Shown here: positions 42,597-52,538 of the stretch, piece after piece
Position numbering within the stretch: position 1 is the first letter of the stretch
How the letters are laid out: each line of letters opens with the position of its first letter
NCBI RefSeq assembly: GCF_008329605.1
Contig: NZ_NPKO01000003.1
Coordinates: 124,001 to 188,000, forward strand
Direction of reading: 5' to 3'
Length of the DNA: 64,000 bases
DNA from: Mycolicibacterium sp. P9-64
GTDB lineage: Bacteria; Actinomycetota; Actinomycetes; Mycobacteriales; Mycobacteriaceae
Notes under the pieces: model-generated
Told to the model about the DNA's origin: nothing
What the model saw: only the letters and a program-made list of their open reading frames with translations
Databases searched by the model: none
Made by a program: the position numbers and the translations under genes

Positions 42597-45500
42597 CCGA
42601 GGCACCCCGGGCCAAGAAGCGCCTTCAGGTCGCCCATCAAGGCCGACGACGTCGTGACGCGCAACGCCTGATCCAACTCGAGGGTGGTGATCCGGTCGCC
42701 GCTGATCAACCGCAGGTGCACCTGCGACGTGCCGGGGTGGTTGGCGAGCACGGACTTGAGCGCACTGACCTTCTCGATGGTGCACTGACGCGTCGGCAGG
42801 CTGACCGCGAGCGGTCGGTCCTCCTGGGCGTTCGAGAAGTCCGGCACGACGAGCTCATTGGCGATGAGCGAGACTCGGTCATCCCGGATGTTCACCTTGC
42901 CCGCCACCAGCACCACGGCGTCGTCGGCGATGTCCGCCCCGAACGTGGTGTACGTGTGCGGGAAGAACATCACCTCGATGCCGCCGGTGAGGTCCTCCAA
43001 TTGCGCTGAGGCCCAGGGCATTCCATTCTTGTTCACTCGGCGGTTCACCGAGGCGAGGATGCCGCCGACCCTGACCTGCGTGTCGTTGGCGACGTCACCG
43101 TCGAGGATGGCAGGGATCTGGGTGTCCACCTGTGCGTGCAGCAGGTGTGCGACGCCGTTGAGCGGGTGTCCCGACACGTAGAGGCCCAGCATCTCGCGCT
43201 CGAGCGCGAGCTTGTGCTTGTCCTCCCACTCCTCGTCGGGCACCTTGATCGTGAACACCGCGTCCGCAGCCGTGTCGGCACCGCCGAACAGGTCGAACTG
43301 ACCTATCGCCTCGGCCTTCTTGGTGCCGAGCACCGAGTCGACGGCGTCGGTGTGGATCAGGAACAGCCCCTTGCGCGGGTGGCCGAGCGAGTCGAACGCG
43401 CCCGCCTTGATCAGCGACTCCGTCACCTTCTTGTTGCAGGCCGTGATGTGGACCTTGTTCAGGTAGTCCGAGAAGTCGGTGTACTTGCCCTTCTCGGTGC
43501 GCGTGGTGACGAGCGAGCTCACGACGTTGGCTCCCACGTTGCGCACCGCCCCGAGGCCAAAGCGGATGTCGTTGCCGACGGATGCGAAGTTCTGCACGGA
43601 CTCGTTGACGTCCGGCGGCAGCACGGTGATGCCCAGCCTGCGGCAGTCCGCGAGATATACGGCGGCCTTGTCCTTGTCGTCACCGACCGAGGTGAGCAGG
43701 CCCGCCATGTACTCGGCGGGATAGTTCGCCTTCAGATATGCCGTCCAGTAGGACACCAGCCCGTAGCCCGCGGCGTGCGACTTGTTGAACGCGTATCCCG
43801 CGAACGGAAGGATCGTGTCCCACAACGCCTTCACCGCAGGTGGGGAGAATCCGTTGGCGGTCATGCCCGCCTGGAAGCCCTTGTACTCCGCCTCGAGCAC
43901 CTCGAGCTTCTTCTTGCCCATCGCCTTGCGCAGCGCATCGGCCTTGCCCATCGAGTACGAGGCGACCTTCTGCGCGATGAACATGATCTGCTCTTGGTAG
44001 ACGATCAAACCGTGTGTCTCGGAAAGGATCTCGCGCAGCGGCTCTTCGAGTTCGGGATGAATCGGCTTGACGGCCTGCCGGTTGTTCTTGCGGTCGGCGT
44101 AGTCGTTGTGGGCGTTCATGCCCATCGGTCCCGGGCGGTACAGGGCGAGAACGGCGACGATGTCGTTGAACTCGGTGGGCTGCATGCGCCGGAGCAGATC
44201 ACGCATCGGCCCACCGTCGAGTTGGAACACGCCCAAGGTGTCGCCGCGCCCCAGAAGCTCGTAAGCAGCGGGGTCGTCCAGGGTCAGCGACTCCAGGTCG
44301 AGGTCGATGCCCCGGTTCGTCTTGATGTTGTCGATGCAGTCGCCGATGATCGTCAGGTTTCGCAGGCCGAGGAAGTCCATCTTGAGCAGGCCAATGGCCT
44401 CGCAGGACGGGTAGTCCCAGCCGGTGATGATGGCGCCGTCCTGGGGGCGCTTCCACAGTGGGATCGCGTCGATGAGCGGCTCGGAGCTCATGATCACCGC
44501 ACAGGCGTGCACGCCGGCGTTGCGCACCAGGCCTTCCAGACCGCGCGCGGTCTCGAAGATGGTGCGCACGTCCGGATCGGTGTCGATCAGGGCGCGGACC
44601 TCGGCGGCCTCCTTGTACCGCTCGTGGGTGGGGTCGGTGATGCCCGACACCGGGATGTCCTTGGCCATGATCGGCGGGGGAAGCGCCTTGGTGATGCGAT
44701 CGGCGATCGCGAATCCCGGCTGCCCGTAGTGGACGCGTGCCGAATCCTTCAGCGCGGCCTTGGTCTTGATGGTGCCGAAGGTGATGACCTGCGCAACGCG
44801 GTCGCTGCCCCACTTGTTGGCGGCGTATCGCAGCATTTCGCCGCGACGACGGTCGTCGAAGTCGATGTCGATATCCGGTGCCGACGGGCGTTCCGGGTTG
44901 AGGAACCGCTCGAACAGCAGACCGTGCGGGATCGGGTCGATGTTGGTGATGCCCATTGCGTAGGCGACCAGGGACCCCGCCGCCGAACCCCGGCCGGGTC
45001 CGACCCGGATGTCGACCGACTTCGCGTAGTTGATCAGGTCGGCGACGATGAGGAAGTAGGACGGAAAGCCCTTGTCGCAGATGACCTTGATCTCGTACTC
45101 GGCGCGCTCGATGTAGTCCTGCCCGACGGCTCCCGGGAACCGGCGCTCCAACCCCGCCATGACCTCGTGGTGTAGCCAGGACGCCTGATCGTGCCCTTCC
45201 GGCACCGGGAACACCGGCATCCGGTCCTTGGGCGCCCAAACCTCGGCGTAGGACTGGACCCGCTCGGCGATCAGCAGCGTGGAGTCGCACGCCTCGGGAA
45301 TCTCGGCATCCCACAGCGTGCGCATCTCGGCGGCTGACTTCAGGTAGTAGCCATCGCCGTCGAATTTGAACCGGTTCGGGTCCGACAGGGTCTTGCCGGT
45401 CTGGATGCAGAGCAGCGCCTCGTGGTTCTGCGCGGCGTCCTTGGTGACGTAATGGCAGTCGTTGGTGGCCAGGGCGGGGATGCCGAGCTTGCGGCCGACC

Positions 45501-46141
45501 TCGAGCAGGCCCTCGCGCACCCGGCGCTCGATGGACAGGCCGTGGTCCATCAACTCGAGGAAGTAGTTCTCGGCACCGAAGATCTCGCGCCACTTGGCGG
45601 CCGACTCCAGTGCCTCGCGCTCGTGGCCGAGCCGCAGCCGGGTCTGCACCTCGCCCGATGGGCAGCCCGTGGTGGCGATGATGCCCTCGGAGTGTTCGGC
45701 GATGATCTCGGCATCCATCCTCGACCACTTGCCCAGCTGGCCCTCGAACGATGCCCTCGACGACAGCTTGAAGAGGTTGCGCAGGCCGGTCGCGTTCTCG
45801 GCGACCATGGTCATGTGGGTGTATGCCCCGCTGCCCGAGATGTCGTCGGACTTCTGGCTCGGGTCGCCCCACAGGACACGCTTGGTGTCGAACCGCGATG
45901 CGGGCGCGATGTAGGCCTCGACGCCGATGATCGGTTTGATTCCCACATCGGTTGCCGCGTTGTAGAACTCGCTGGCACCGAACATGTTGCCGTGGTCGGT
46001 CATGCCGATGGCGGGCATCTCCAGGCGTTGGGCCTCGGCCAGCATCGGCTTGACCTTCGCGGCCCCGTCCAGCATGGAGTATTCGGTGTGGTTGTGGAGG
46101 TGCACGAACCCCCGTGCGCGAAGAGGAGACGACTCGGCCAT
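42593..46141 (-). CDS. dnaE1: DNA polymerase III alpha subunit (replicative)
   Basis: An 1182-residue replicative polymerase. The N-terminal PHP domain keeps its metal-binding residues ([29 protein letters not shown]), matching the PHP exonuclease proofreading known for mycobacterial DnaE1. The polymerase core has the catalytic Asp pair in [15 protein letters not shown]; the C-terminus has an OB fold and ends GPGCLG. It begins at ATG 46141 with no ribosome site but with a TAGACT -10 box 9 nt upstream, so translation is probably leaderless. Length and sequence match the M. tuberculosis enzyme. Confidence 0.97.
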   Translation of the reverse strand: MAESSPLRARGFVHLHNHTEYSMLDGAAKVKPMLAEAQRLEMPAIGMTDHGNMFGASEFYNAATDVGIKPIIGVEAYIAPASRFDTKRVLWGDPSQKSDDISGSGAYTHMTMVAENATGLRNLFKLSSRASFEGQLGKWSRMDAEIIAEHSEGIIATTGCPSGEVQTRLRLGHEREALESAAKWREIFGAENYFLELMDHGLSIERRVREGLLEVGRKLGIPALATNDCHYVTKDAAQNHEALLCIQTGKTLSDPNRFKFDGDGYYLKSAAEMRTLWDAEIPEACDSTLLIAERVQSYAEVWAPKDRMPVFPVPEGHDQASWLHHEVMAGLERRFPGAVGQDYIERAEYEIKVICDKGFPSYFLIVADLINYAKSVDIRVGPGRGSAAGSLVAYAMGITNIDPIPHGLLFERFLNPERPSAPDIDIDFDDRRRGEMLRYAANKWGSDRVAQVITFGTIKTKAALKDSARVHYGQPGFAIADRITKALPPPIMAKDIPVSGITDPTHERYKEAAEVRALIDTDPDVRTIFETARGLEGLVRNAGVHACAVIMSSEPLIDAIPLWKRPQDGAIITGWDYPSCEAIGLLKMDFLGLRNLTIIGDCIDNIKTNRGIDLDLESLTLDDPAAYELLGRGDTLGVFQLDGGPMRDLLRRMQPTEFNDIVAVLALYRPGPMGMNAHNDYADRKNNRQAVKPIHPELEEPLREILSETHGLIVYQEQIMFIAQKVASYSMGKADALRKAMGKKKLEVLEAEYKGFQAGMTANGFSPPAVKALWDTILPFAGYAFNKSHAAGYGLVSYWTAYLKANYPAEYMAGLLTSVGDDKDKAAVYLADCRRLGITVLPPDVNESVQNFASVGNDIRFGLGAVRNVGANVVSSLVTTRTEKGKYTDFSDYLNKVHITACNKKVTESLIKAGAFDSLGHPRKGLFLIHTDAVDSVLGTKKAEAIGQFDLFGGADTAADAVFTIKVPDEEWEDKHKLALEREMLGLYVSGHPLNGVAHLLHAQVDTQIPAILDGDVANDTQVRVGGILASVNRRVNKNGMPWASAQLEDLTGGIEVMFFPHTYTTFGADIADDAVVLVAGKVNIRDDRVSLIANELVVPDFSNAQEDRPLAVSLPTRQCTIEKVSALKSVLANHPGTSQVHLRLISGDRITTLELDQALRVTTSSALMGDLKALLGPGCLG

Positions 46142-46150
46142 AGGAGGGTC

Positions 46151-46156
46151 AGTCTA
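46151..46156 (-). promoter_or_regulatory. Candidate leaderless -10 box of dnaE1
   Basis: TAGACT on the minus strand ends 9 nt before the dnaE1 ATG. The bases between (GACCCTCCT) contain no purine-rich ribosome site, so a leaderless transcript starting near the ATG is the simplest reading. No -35 hexamer was recognised. Confidence 0.5.
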
Positions 46157-46165
46157 TGGCTGCCC

Positions 46166-46858
46166 TCAGACAGCTCTCGGCGTGTCGCAGAACGTGTCGC
46201 TGCGATTCATCGGCTCACTCGGACCATTCAGCAATCCGTGCGAAAGCAACCCTGCGAGTTGCTTGGTTATCGAACCCAAGCCGGCCTGAGTGTCGATGAA
46301 CCCCGCGTGCAGCCCCACCCCCCACAGCACGGCGTGAAGCATGTCGGCGATCGGCGCCACCACGGTGTCGGCGGCCAGCTCGCCCCTTGCCTTGGCGTCG
46401 GCGAGCAATGACTCCAGGAAGCTCAGTAGGGCGGTGCTCGCACCCAGTTGCAGGATGGGGTTGCGGGTGGACTCCAGTCGCGCGCTGACCAGGAACGCCA
46501 GCCGCGACCGGTCGAGGCGATCGACCTCGAGTATCCCGGAGACCAGGGTGGTCAGCTGTTCGATCAACGTGTCCTTGCGCCGTGCTGCATCAATGCATTC
46601 GGCCATCAGGTCGCCTGCCTCATCGACGAGCATCGCGTAGATCTGCTCGCGCGATTCGAAGTAATAGTGCAGGGTTGGACGGCTCAAGTCGGCGGCGGCG
46701 GCGATCGCCTGGAAGGTGGCGGCGTGATAACCACGTTCGCTGATCACCTGACGCGCAGCCCGCAGGATGCGATTGCGGGTCTCGACCGAGTCGGAGCCCG
46801 TCGGGCGGCCACGGCGCCTCCGGCCAACCGGTAGCGACTTGGCATCGAGTTGCGGCAT
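46166..46858 (-). CDS. TetR family transcriptional regulator
   Basis: A 230-residue regulator with a basic N-terminal arm (GRRRRGRPTGSD) and a helix-turn-helix AARQVISERGYHAATFQAIAAAADLSRPTLHYYFESREQIYAMLV. The C-terminal domain contains an LHAVLWGVGLHAGF segment suited to a hydrophobic ligand. It lies 24 bp upstream of dnaE1 on the same strand, but dnaE1 appears to have its own promoter. Target and ligand are unknown. The frame is complete, with ATG at 46858. Confidence 0.85.
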   Translation of the reverse strand: MPQLDAKSLPVGRRRRGRPTGSDSVETRNRILRAARQVISERGYHAATFQAIAAAADLSRPTLHYYFESREQIYAMLVDEAGDLMAECIDAARRKDTLIEQLTTLVSGILEVDRLDRSRLAFLVSARLESTRNPILQLGASTALLSFLESLLADAKARGELAADTVVAPIADMLHAVLWGVGLHAGFIDTQAGLGSITKQLAGLLSHGLLNGPSEPMNRSDTFCDTPRAV

Positions 46859-46926
46859 GTCCCCGACCTCACCAGCGAGCCGGATGATGCTCGCCTGGCA
46901 AACCGTATGGCATAGCTAGGGACGGG

Positions 46927-48216
46927 TCAACCCGTGACCGTTCGCAAACATCGCGCGAGGTATTCGGCGACGCCTTGGTCCGACGTCGCCGCGATTGCTC
47001 GCTGGTAGGCGCGCGCCGCCTCCTCCACGCGGCCCGCCCCGGCTAGCAGGTGCGCCCGCACCGCCAACGCGGGCTGGAACCGCTCGACGGCCGGATCGGC
47101 CAGTGCGTCCAGGGCCTGCAATCCCGCCGCGGGCCCGTCGATCTCGCCGTCCAGCGCAGCCAGGGCGACCTGGGCGCCAAGGGACGGCGCCACCCGCACG
47201 AGGGCGCGGTGCAGTCTGCGCAGCGTCTCGGCGGTGACGGGGCCGCTGCAGGCGCGGCTGCAGTGGGCGGATTGGATGGCCGCCTCGTACTGGAACCGGC
47301 CCGGGCGATGCCGTGCGTATGCCCGGGCCAGCAGCGCCTCGCCACGGGCGATCATGACCGGGTCCCAGCGGGTCACGTCCTGTTCGTCGAGCGGCACGAA
47401 ACACCCGTCTTCGGCACGCCGCGCCGGCCTGCGAGCCTCCGACAGGCACGTCAGCGCCGCGAGGCCGAGCACCTCCGGATCGTCGGGCAGCAGTTCGGCG
47501 AGCACCTGTGCGAGGTGCACGGCCTCGGCCGACAGCGACTGGTTGTCCTGAGCCGCCCCGGCGGCGACCGTCGATGTAGGGGCCTCGGGCACCAGTTGCC
47601 AGTCGATGGAGTAGGCGCCATATACGGCTTCCAATACCGCAGGCAGACGCTCGGCGAGCTGCTCGCGTTCGGGCATCTCGAAGGGGATGCCGGTATCGCG
47701 AATCCGCCTCTTGGCGCGCACCAGGCGCTGGGCCATGGCCGCGGGCGCAGAAGCGAAGGCCGAGGCGATGGCCGCGGCATCGACGCCGAGCACGACCTGC
47801 AGCATCAGCGGCGTACGTACCGATGCCGCGATGGCCGGGTGTGCGCACACCAGCATCAGCTCGAGCCTGCGGTCGGGAACGACGGCCCCGACGCCATCGT
47901 CGAGAGTTTCGAATTCGCCTTTGTCCCAATTCGTTTCGTCGAGGGGTTGGCTGGTCCGGCTGGCCGCCGACTTCCATACGTCGCGGAGCCGGTTGCGCGC
48001 AACGACCAGAAGCCAACCCTCGGGATTGTCGGGCACGCCGTCGTCGGGCCAGCGCGTCAATGCCCGCTCCATCGCGTCGGCCAACGCGTCCTCCGCGGCC
48101 GCGATGTCGCGGCCCGGTGCGGCGAGCAGCGCCAGCAGCAGGCCGTACGATTCGCGAACGACCCCGGCGAGCGCCGAGGCCGCCCGCGACGGCTGGGTGT
48201 TCAGGGGTGATACCAC
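46927..48216 (-). CDS. ECF42-type sigma factor with C-terminal TPR-like domain
   Basis: A 429-residue extracytoplasmic-function sigma factor. Region 2 is seen at AAEDALADAMERALTRWPDDGVPDNPEGWLLVVARNRLRDVWK and region 4 at MLQVVLGVDAAAIASAFASAPAAMAQRLVRAKRRIRDTG; the long alpha-helical C-terminal half (residues 190-429, DUF6596/TPR-like) replaces an anti-sigma factor and is the hallmark of group ECF42. The DGPF-domain gene upstream is the conserved partner. GTG 48216 overlaps the end of that gene by 16 bp; other readings upstream use only a TTG. The activating signal is unknown. Confidence 0.88.
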   Translation of the reverse strand: MVSPLNTQPSRAASALAGVVRESYGLLLALLAAPGRDIAAAEDALADAMERALTRWPDDGVPDNPEGWLLVVARNRLRDVWKSAASRTSQPLDETNWDKGEFETLDDGVGAVVPDRRLELMLVCAHPAIAASVRTPLMLQVVLGVDAAAIASAFASAPAAMAQRLVRAKRRIRDTGIPFEMPEREQLAERLPAVLEAVYGAYSIDWQLVPEAPTSTVAAGAAQDNQSLSAEAVHLAQVLAELLPDDPEVLGLAALTCLSEARRPARRAEDGCFVPLDEQDVTRWDPVMIARGEALLARAYARHRPGRFQYEAAIQSAHCSRACSGPVTAETLRRLHRALVRVAPSLGAQVALAALDGEIDGPAAGLQALDALADPAVERFQPALAVRAHLLAGAGRVEEAARAYQRAIAATSDQGVAEYLARCLRTVTG

Positions 48217-48578
48217 CCGCGCCCAGGCGCGTACGTCCTTGCCACCGGCCGGATCTCGACCGATCCCCAGCCGTTGGCCGGGTTGCGTTGCGCCCAAGCC
48301 AGGGCATCGTCGAGGTCGGGCACGTCGATGACGAAGATGCCGCCGAGCTTCTCCTTGGTATCGGCGAACGGGCCGTCCTGGATCTCGGGTGCGCCGTTGC
48401 GCGCCGTCACGGTCGTGGTGGCATCGACGGTGTCGAGCACCTCGGTGGTGATCAGCACGCCCGCGGCCGACAGATCGTCGGCATACGCCGCGAACGCCGC
48501 CATCGCAGGCGCCATGTCCTCCTCGGTCAGACCGATCGAGGAACCCTCCTGGTAATGCATGAGCAGGCAGTAGCGCAT
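48201..48578 (-). CDS. YciI/DGPF-domain protein, partner of ECF42 sigma factor
   Basis: A 125-residue YCII-related protein with the defining IQDGPFADTKEKLGGIFVIDVPDLDDALAWA segment. Proteins of this kind are encoded next to ECF42 sigma factors and are known targets of them; the enzymatic or binding role is not established. ATG 48578 follows AAGGA by 7 nt. An upstream in-frame Met at 48647 would extend into rarD and lies before the ribosome site, so it is rejected. Confidence 0.88.
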   Translation of the reverse strand: MRYCLLMHYQEGSSIGLTEEDMAPAMAAFAAYADDLSAAGVLITTEVLDTVDATTTVTARNGAPEIQDGPFADTKEKLGGIFVIDVPDLDDALAWAQRNPANGWGSVEIRPVARTYAPGRGWYHP

Positions 48579-48609
48579 GATGTCGTCCTTGTCGTCATGA
48601 GTGATGTTG

Positions 48610-49548
48610 TCATCGTGATGACGATTCGGGAGCCGCCAGATCGACATCGCCAGAAATCGGATCCGCGGGTTTCTTGCGCAACGCGTCCGCGGTCATCACC
48701 GCGAGCGCCATCCAGATCAGCGCGAAGCCGATCCAGCGACCAACCGGCATCGGCTCTTGACCGATCAGGACGCCCCAGACCATCTGCATGGCGGGGGTCA
48801 GATAGAACAGCAGGCCAATGGTGATCAGTGGAAGGCGGTGCGCTGCGGCGGCAAAGAACAACAACGGTATGGCCGTGACGGGGCCTGCCAACAACATCAG
48901 CGCCGCGTGCGCCGTCCCGTAGTGCAGAAAATGCCCATGTCCGAGCACGGCCAGCACGATCAGGTACCCGGCCGCCAGTGGCAGCGCCAAGAAGGTCTCT
49001 ACCGCGACGCTCACCCGGGGGTCGGCCACCACCACCTTCTTCACCAGGCCGTAAAGCGCAAACGAGGCGGCGAGCCCAAGGGCGACGTACGGCGGCGCCC
49101 CGACCTCCACGATGAGGATCACCACCGCGATCACCGCGAGGACGAGCGCGAACAGCTGCCATCGTCCGATGCGCTCGCGGAACACCAACACCCCCAACGC
49201 CACCGTGACGAGCGGGTTGATGAAGTAACCAAGTGCGGCGTCGACGACGTGGCCGTGGGTTACCGCCCAGATGTAGATGCCCCAGTTGATCGAGATGAGC
49301 GCGGACGCCGCAAGAAGCAGGAACCAGGCGCGGACGGTGAGCCGCCGCAGGTCACCGAGCCTGCGAGTCACGATCAGGACGAGAAGCAGGCAGGCCGCGC
49401 TCCACGTGATGCGGTGGGCCAGCACCTCCACGGATCCGGCGGGCAGCAGCAGCGGGAAGAAGGCGGGAAACAGGCCCCACGAGATGAAGGCGGCTGCGCC
49501 GAACGACATGCCCGACCGGCGGGTGCGCGGGTCCGGGGCGCCTGTCAC
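48610..49548 (-). CDS. rarD: EamA/RarD family transporter
   Basis: A 312-residue ten-helix permease of the drug/metabolite transporter superfamily, RarD branch: [30 protein letters not shown] in the first repeat, the [27 protein letters not shown] signature, and a second five-helix repeat. The transported compound is unknown. The GTG at 49548 overlaps the stop of the pseudouridine synthase gene as GTGA, so the two are translationally coupled. Confidence 0.87.
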   Translation of the reverse strand: MTGAPDPRTRRSGMSFGAAAFISWGLFPAFFPLLLPAGSVEVLAHRITWSAACLLLVLIVTRRLGDLRRLTVRAWFLLLAASALISINWGIYIWAVTHGHVVDAALGYFINPLVTVALGVLVFRERIGRWQLFALVLAVIAVVILIVEVGAPPYVALGLAASFALYGLVKKVVVADPRVSVAVETFLALPLAAGYLIVLAVLGHGHFLHYGTAHAALMLLAGPVTAIPLLFFAAAAHRLPLITIGLLFYLTPAMQMVWGVLIGQEPMPVGRWIGFALIWMALAVMTADALRKKPADPISGDVDLAAPESSSR

Positions 49549-50474
49549 GTTTCGTGCTGGCGCAGCACGTCGAGTGCGTGCTGCAGGTCCTCTGGGTACG
49601 GACTGGTGATCTCGACCCACCGTCCGTCGGAAGGGTGGGCAAACGCCAGCGACCGGGCGTGCAGCCATTGCCGTTCCAGCCCAAGCCGTTTCGCCAGTTT
49701 CGGATCGGCGCCGTAGGTCAGGTCGCCGCAGCACGGATGGTGCAGCGCCGAGAAGTGCACCCGGATCTGGTGCGTGCGACCGGTTTCCAGGTGGACGTCG
49801 AGAAGGCTGGCGGCCTGGTGGGCCTCCACCGTGTCGTAGTGCGTGATGCTGTGGCGGCCGCCCTCGGTGACGGCGAACTTCCAGTCGTTGCCCTTGTGCC
49901 GTCCGATCGGTGCGTCGATGGTTCCGCTGGACGGGTCGGGGTGGCCCTGCACGAGTGCGTGATAACGCTTGTCGACGGTGCGCGCCTTGAAGGCCCGCTT
50001 GAGCACCGTGTAGGCACGTTCGGAGATCGCCACCACCATCACGCCCGAGGTTCCGGCGTCGAGGCGGTGCACGATGCCCTGGCGTTCTGGCACGCCGGAC
50101 GTGGTGATGCGGTAGCCGGCTGCGGCCAGCCCGCCGAGCACGGTGGGGCCCGTCCAGCCGACCGACGCGTGCGCGGCGACGCCGGCAGGCTTGTCCACCG
50201 CGACGATGTCGGCGTCGGAGTAGAGGATCGTCATGCCTTCGATGTCGACCGGCCGATTCTCCAGTGGCGCAGGATCTTCCGGCAGGGTGACCTCGAGCCA
50301 CGCCCCGGCAGGCAGGCGGTCCGACTTGCCGACGGCCACGCCGTCCAACTCGACGCCACCGGTCTCGGCCATCGTCGCCACCGCGGTGCGGGACAGCCCG
50401 AGCAGCCGCGAAAGGCCCGCGTCGACGCGCATCCCTGCCAGCCCCTCGGGAACCGGCATCGAGCGAGTGCTCAT
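49545..50474 (-). CDS. RluD-type 23S rRNA pseudouridine synthase (Rv1540-like)
   Basis: A 309-residue RsuA/RluA family enzyme. An N-terminal S4 RNA-binding domain (residues 14-72, [27 protein letters not shown]) precedes the catalytic domain with Asp139 in the [14 protein letters not shown] motif and the [16 protein letters not shown] segment. It isomerises uridines in RNA; the likely target by family is 23S rRNA. Its start shares one base with the lspA stop (TGATG), a common lspA-rluD arrangement. Confidence 0.93.
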   Translation of the reverse strand: MSTRSMPVPEGLAGMRVDAGLSRLLGLSRTAVATMAETGGVELDGVAVGKSDRLPAGAWLEVTLPEDPAPLENRPVDIEGMTILYSDADIVAVDKPAGVAAHASVGWTGPTVLGGLAAAGYRITTSGVPERQGIVHRLDAGTSGVMVVAISERAYTVLKRAFKARTVDKRYHALVQGHPDPSSGTIDAPIGRHKGNDWKFAVTEGGRHSITHYDTVEAHQAASLLDVHLETGRTHQIRVHFSALHHPCCGDLTYGADPKLAKRLGLERQWLHARSLAFAHPSDGRWVEITSPYPEDLQHALDVLRQHET

Positions 50475-51115
50475 CAGGACGTTTCTGGCTCGTCGGCAGG
50501 CTCTGGCCGTGCCGCGTCGTCTGATTGGGGCCGCCCCGCTTCTGCGGTTGCGCCGTCCGGCTGGCGCCGCCCCTCGGTGTCGAAGTCGTAGCCGAACAAC
50601 GACAACCCGACGAGCAGGATCGCCCCGCCGACCACCGCGGGGTCGGCGACGTTGAAGACCGGCCACCAGCCAACCGAGAAGAAGTCGACGACGTGTCCGC
50701 GCAGCGGCCCTGGCGAGCGGAAGAACCGGTCGACCAGGTTGCCGAGGGCACCGCCGAGGATCATCCCCAGCCCGAGCGCCCACCACGGCGACACCAGTCG
50801 TCGTCCCATCCAGGCGATGCCGATCACCACCCCCGTGGCGACCAGCGTGAGCACCCACGTATAGCCGGTGGCCATCGAGAACGCCGCCCCCGAGTTGCGC
50901 ACCAGCGTCCACGTCACGGTGTCGCCGATGATCGGCACCGGCTGTCCGGGGGTGAGCAGCCTGACCGCAAGCACCTTGGTCACGACGTCCAATGCGAGCA
51001 CGACGGCGGCGACCGAAAGCAGCAGGCGCAGGCGACGCCGCGAGGACCGCGGTGGGGTTTCCCCGTCGGCGGTCACTGGCTCGGCCGAGCCCGTTGATTC
51101 ATCAGTCACTCCCAC
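50474..51115 (-). CDS. lspA: Lipoprotein signal peptidase
   Basis: A 213-residue inner-membrane aspartyl protease that removes signal peptides from prolipoproteins. Four membrane segments follow a charged N-terminus; the two catalytic aspartates lie in [12 protein letters not shown] and [11 protein letters not shown], with [14 protein letters not shown] between. The C-terminal 40 residues are a polar tail. GTG 51115 or GTG 51109 both fit. It is the first gene of the lspA-rluD-rarD run and is divergent from ansA across 35 bp. Confidence 0.95.
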   Translation of the reverse strand: MGVTDESTGSAEPVTADGETPPRSSRRRLRLLLSVAAVVLALDVVTKVLAVRLLTPGQPVPIIGDTVTWTLVRNSGAAFSMATGYTWVLTLVATGVVIGIAWMGRRLVSPWWALGLGMILGGALGNLVDRFFRSPGPLRGHVVDFFSVGWWPVFNVADPAVVGGAILLVGLSLFGYDFDTEGRRQPDGATAEAGRPQSDDAARPEPADEPETS

Positions 51116-51150
51116 ATCATTCCAAAGTGGCGATGGTGAACAATCGCCGC

Positions 51151-52062
51151 ATGAGCCGCGTCGTCATCATCACCACCGGCGGGACCATCGCCACCAGCAC
51201 GGACGCCGACGGTGTCGCACGGCCCACCTGCACCGGCAGCGACCTGATCGCGGGCATCGATGGTGTCGATCTCGACGTCGTCGACCTGCTGTCCGTCGAC
51301 AGTTCCGAGCTCACGCCGGCCGACTGGGACGCCATCGGTTCGGCCGCCGCGGCGGCGATCGAGGCGGGCGCCGACGGCGTCGTGATCACGCACGGCACCG
51401 ACACCATGGAGGAGACCGCGCTGTGGCTGGCGCTCACCTACGGCGGCGATGCGCCCGTGGTGCTGACCGGGGCCATGCGCAGCGCCGACGCCCCCGAACC
51501 CGACGGGCCGAGGAACCTGCGCGACGCGGTGGCGTTGGCGACGAGCCCCGAGGCCAAGGGCAAGGGCGTGCTGGTCAGCTTTGGCGGGCGGGTGCTGCAC
51601 CCACTGGGGATGCACAAGTCCGCGAGCCGCGACCTGATCGGCTTCACGGGCACCGTGCTCGCCGACGCATCGGTCGGCAGGGTGTTCCTCGGTCCCCTGT
51701 CGGCCGCTGCGGCACCACGGGTGGACATCGTCGCCGTCTATGCGGGCAGCGACGCCGTGGCGCTGGACGCCTACGTGGCGGCCGGTGCGCGCGGTGTGGT
51801 GCTCGAGGCCGTCGGCGCGGGGAACGCCGGCGCGGCCGTGATCGACGGCGTGCGGCGACACTGCCGCGACGGTGTCGTGGTGCTGTTGTCCACCCGGGTG
51901 CCCGGCGGCCACGTCAGGGCCAGCTACGGACCCGGCCGGGAACTGGTTGACGCCGGGGCGGTCGTGGTCCCGAAGTTGCGCCCATCGCAGGCTCGGGTAC
52001 TCCTGATGGCGACGCTGGCCGCCGGTGCATCCGTCGGCGACGTCTTCGAGAATTGGGGCTGA
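51151..52062 (+). CDS. ansA: L-asparaginase
   Basis: A 303-residue type I/II bacterial asparaginase hydrolysing asparagine to aspartate and ammonia. The nucleophile Thr is in [12 protein letters not shown], and the second motif [13 protein letters not shown] holds the Thr-Asp pair of the active site; [16 protein letters not shown] and [16 protein letters not shown] follow. There is no signal peptide, so it is cytoplasmic. ATG 51151 gives the family start; ATG 51133 is an alternative. Its stop shares a base with the start of the next, secreted protein gene. Confidence 0.94.
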   Translation: MSRVVIITTGGTIATSTDADGVARPTCTGSDLIAGIDGVDLDVVDLLSVDSSELTPADWDAIGSAAAAAIEAGADGVVITHGTDTMEETALWLALTYGGDAPVVLTGAMRSADAPEPDGPRNLRDAVALATSPEAKGKGVLVSFGGRVLHPLGMHKSASRDLIGFTGTVLADASVGRVFLGPLSAAAAPRVDIVAVYAGSDAVALDAYVAAGARGVVLEAVGAGNAGAAVIDGVRRHCRDGVVVLLSTRVPGGHVRASYGPGRELVDAGAVVVPKLRPSQARVLLMATLAAGASVGDVFENWG

Positions 52063-52538
52063 TGTCCATGTGGGGTACGCAGCTCGCAGGCATGGCCGGT
52101 GCGGTGGGATTCGTGTTGGCGATGGCACCACTGGCGCAGGCCGACCCGCCCCCTGGCGTGGACGACATCCACGACCTCCCGATCGCCCAGGGCCAATACA
52201 CCACGAATCTGCAGGGCGACTTCTACCGCGTGTTCTTCAAGACGCCGGACGGCCGGTTCTGCGGGATCCTGCCCAACGGCGGTCCCGTCGGCTGCGACGC
52301 CGCTCCGAGCGACGCTCCGGCCGGCAGCAATCAGACCGTGGTGAACAGCTGGGGGCCCGCCGAGTACCAGCACTCGGATGAACCGTCGTTCACCCGCGAC
52401 GTGGACGTCCTGCCCGAGGGGTACCGGCTGGAGAACTGGGGAGCCAGTTGCGGCATCAGGCAAGAGGGCACGGTGACCTGTACGACCTACGGGCAGCACG
52501 GGTTCACGATCTCGGCGCTCTATGGAGAGCTCTGGTAG
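52062..52538 (+). CDS. Secreted protein with four-cysteine domain, function unknown
   Basis: A 158-residue exported protein: signal peptide to about residue 27 with a cleavage site after AQA (before DPPPGVDD), then a mature domain with four cysteines in [21 protein letters not shown] and VTCTTYG, suited to two disulfides. The pattern is like many small mycobacterial secreted proteins but I recognise no family function. The ATG 52062 overlaps the ansA stop (TGATG), implying coupling. The last 19 bp overlap the convergent dinX. Confidence 0.75.
   Translation: MSMWGTQLAGMAGAVGFVLAMAPLAQADPPPGVDDIHDLPIAQGQYTTNLQGDFYRVFFKTPDGRFCGILPNGGPVGCDAAPSDAPAGSNQTVVNSWGPAEYQHSDEPSFTRDVDVLPEGYRLENWGASCGIRQEGTVTCTTYGQHGFTISALYGELW

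Noticed and set aside
46916..48307. Alternative minus-strand frame over the sigma factor
   Set aside because: Arg/Gly-rich composition typical of a shifted frame in high-GC DNA; the sigma-factor frame has clear region 2 and 4 motifs.
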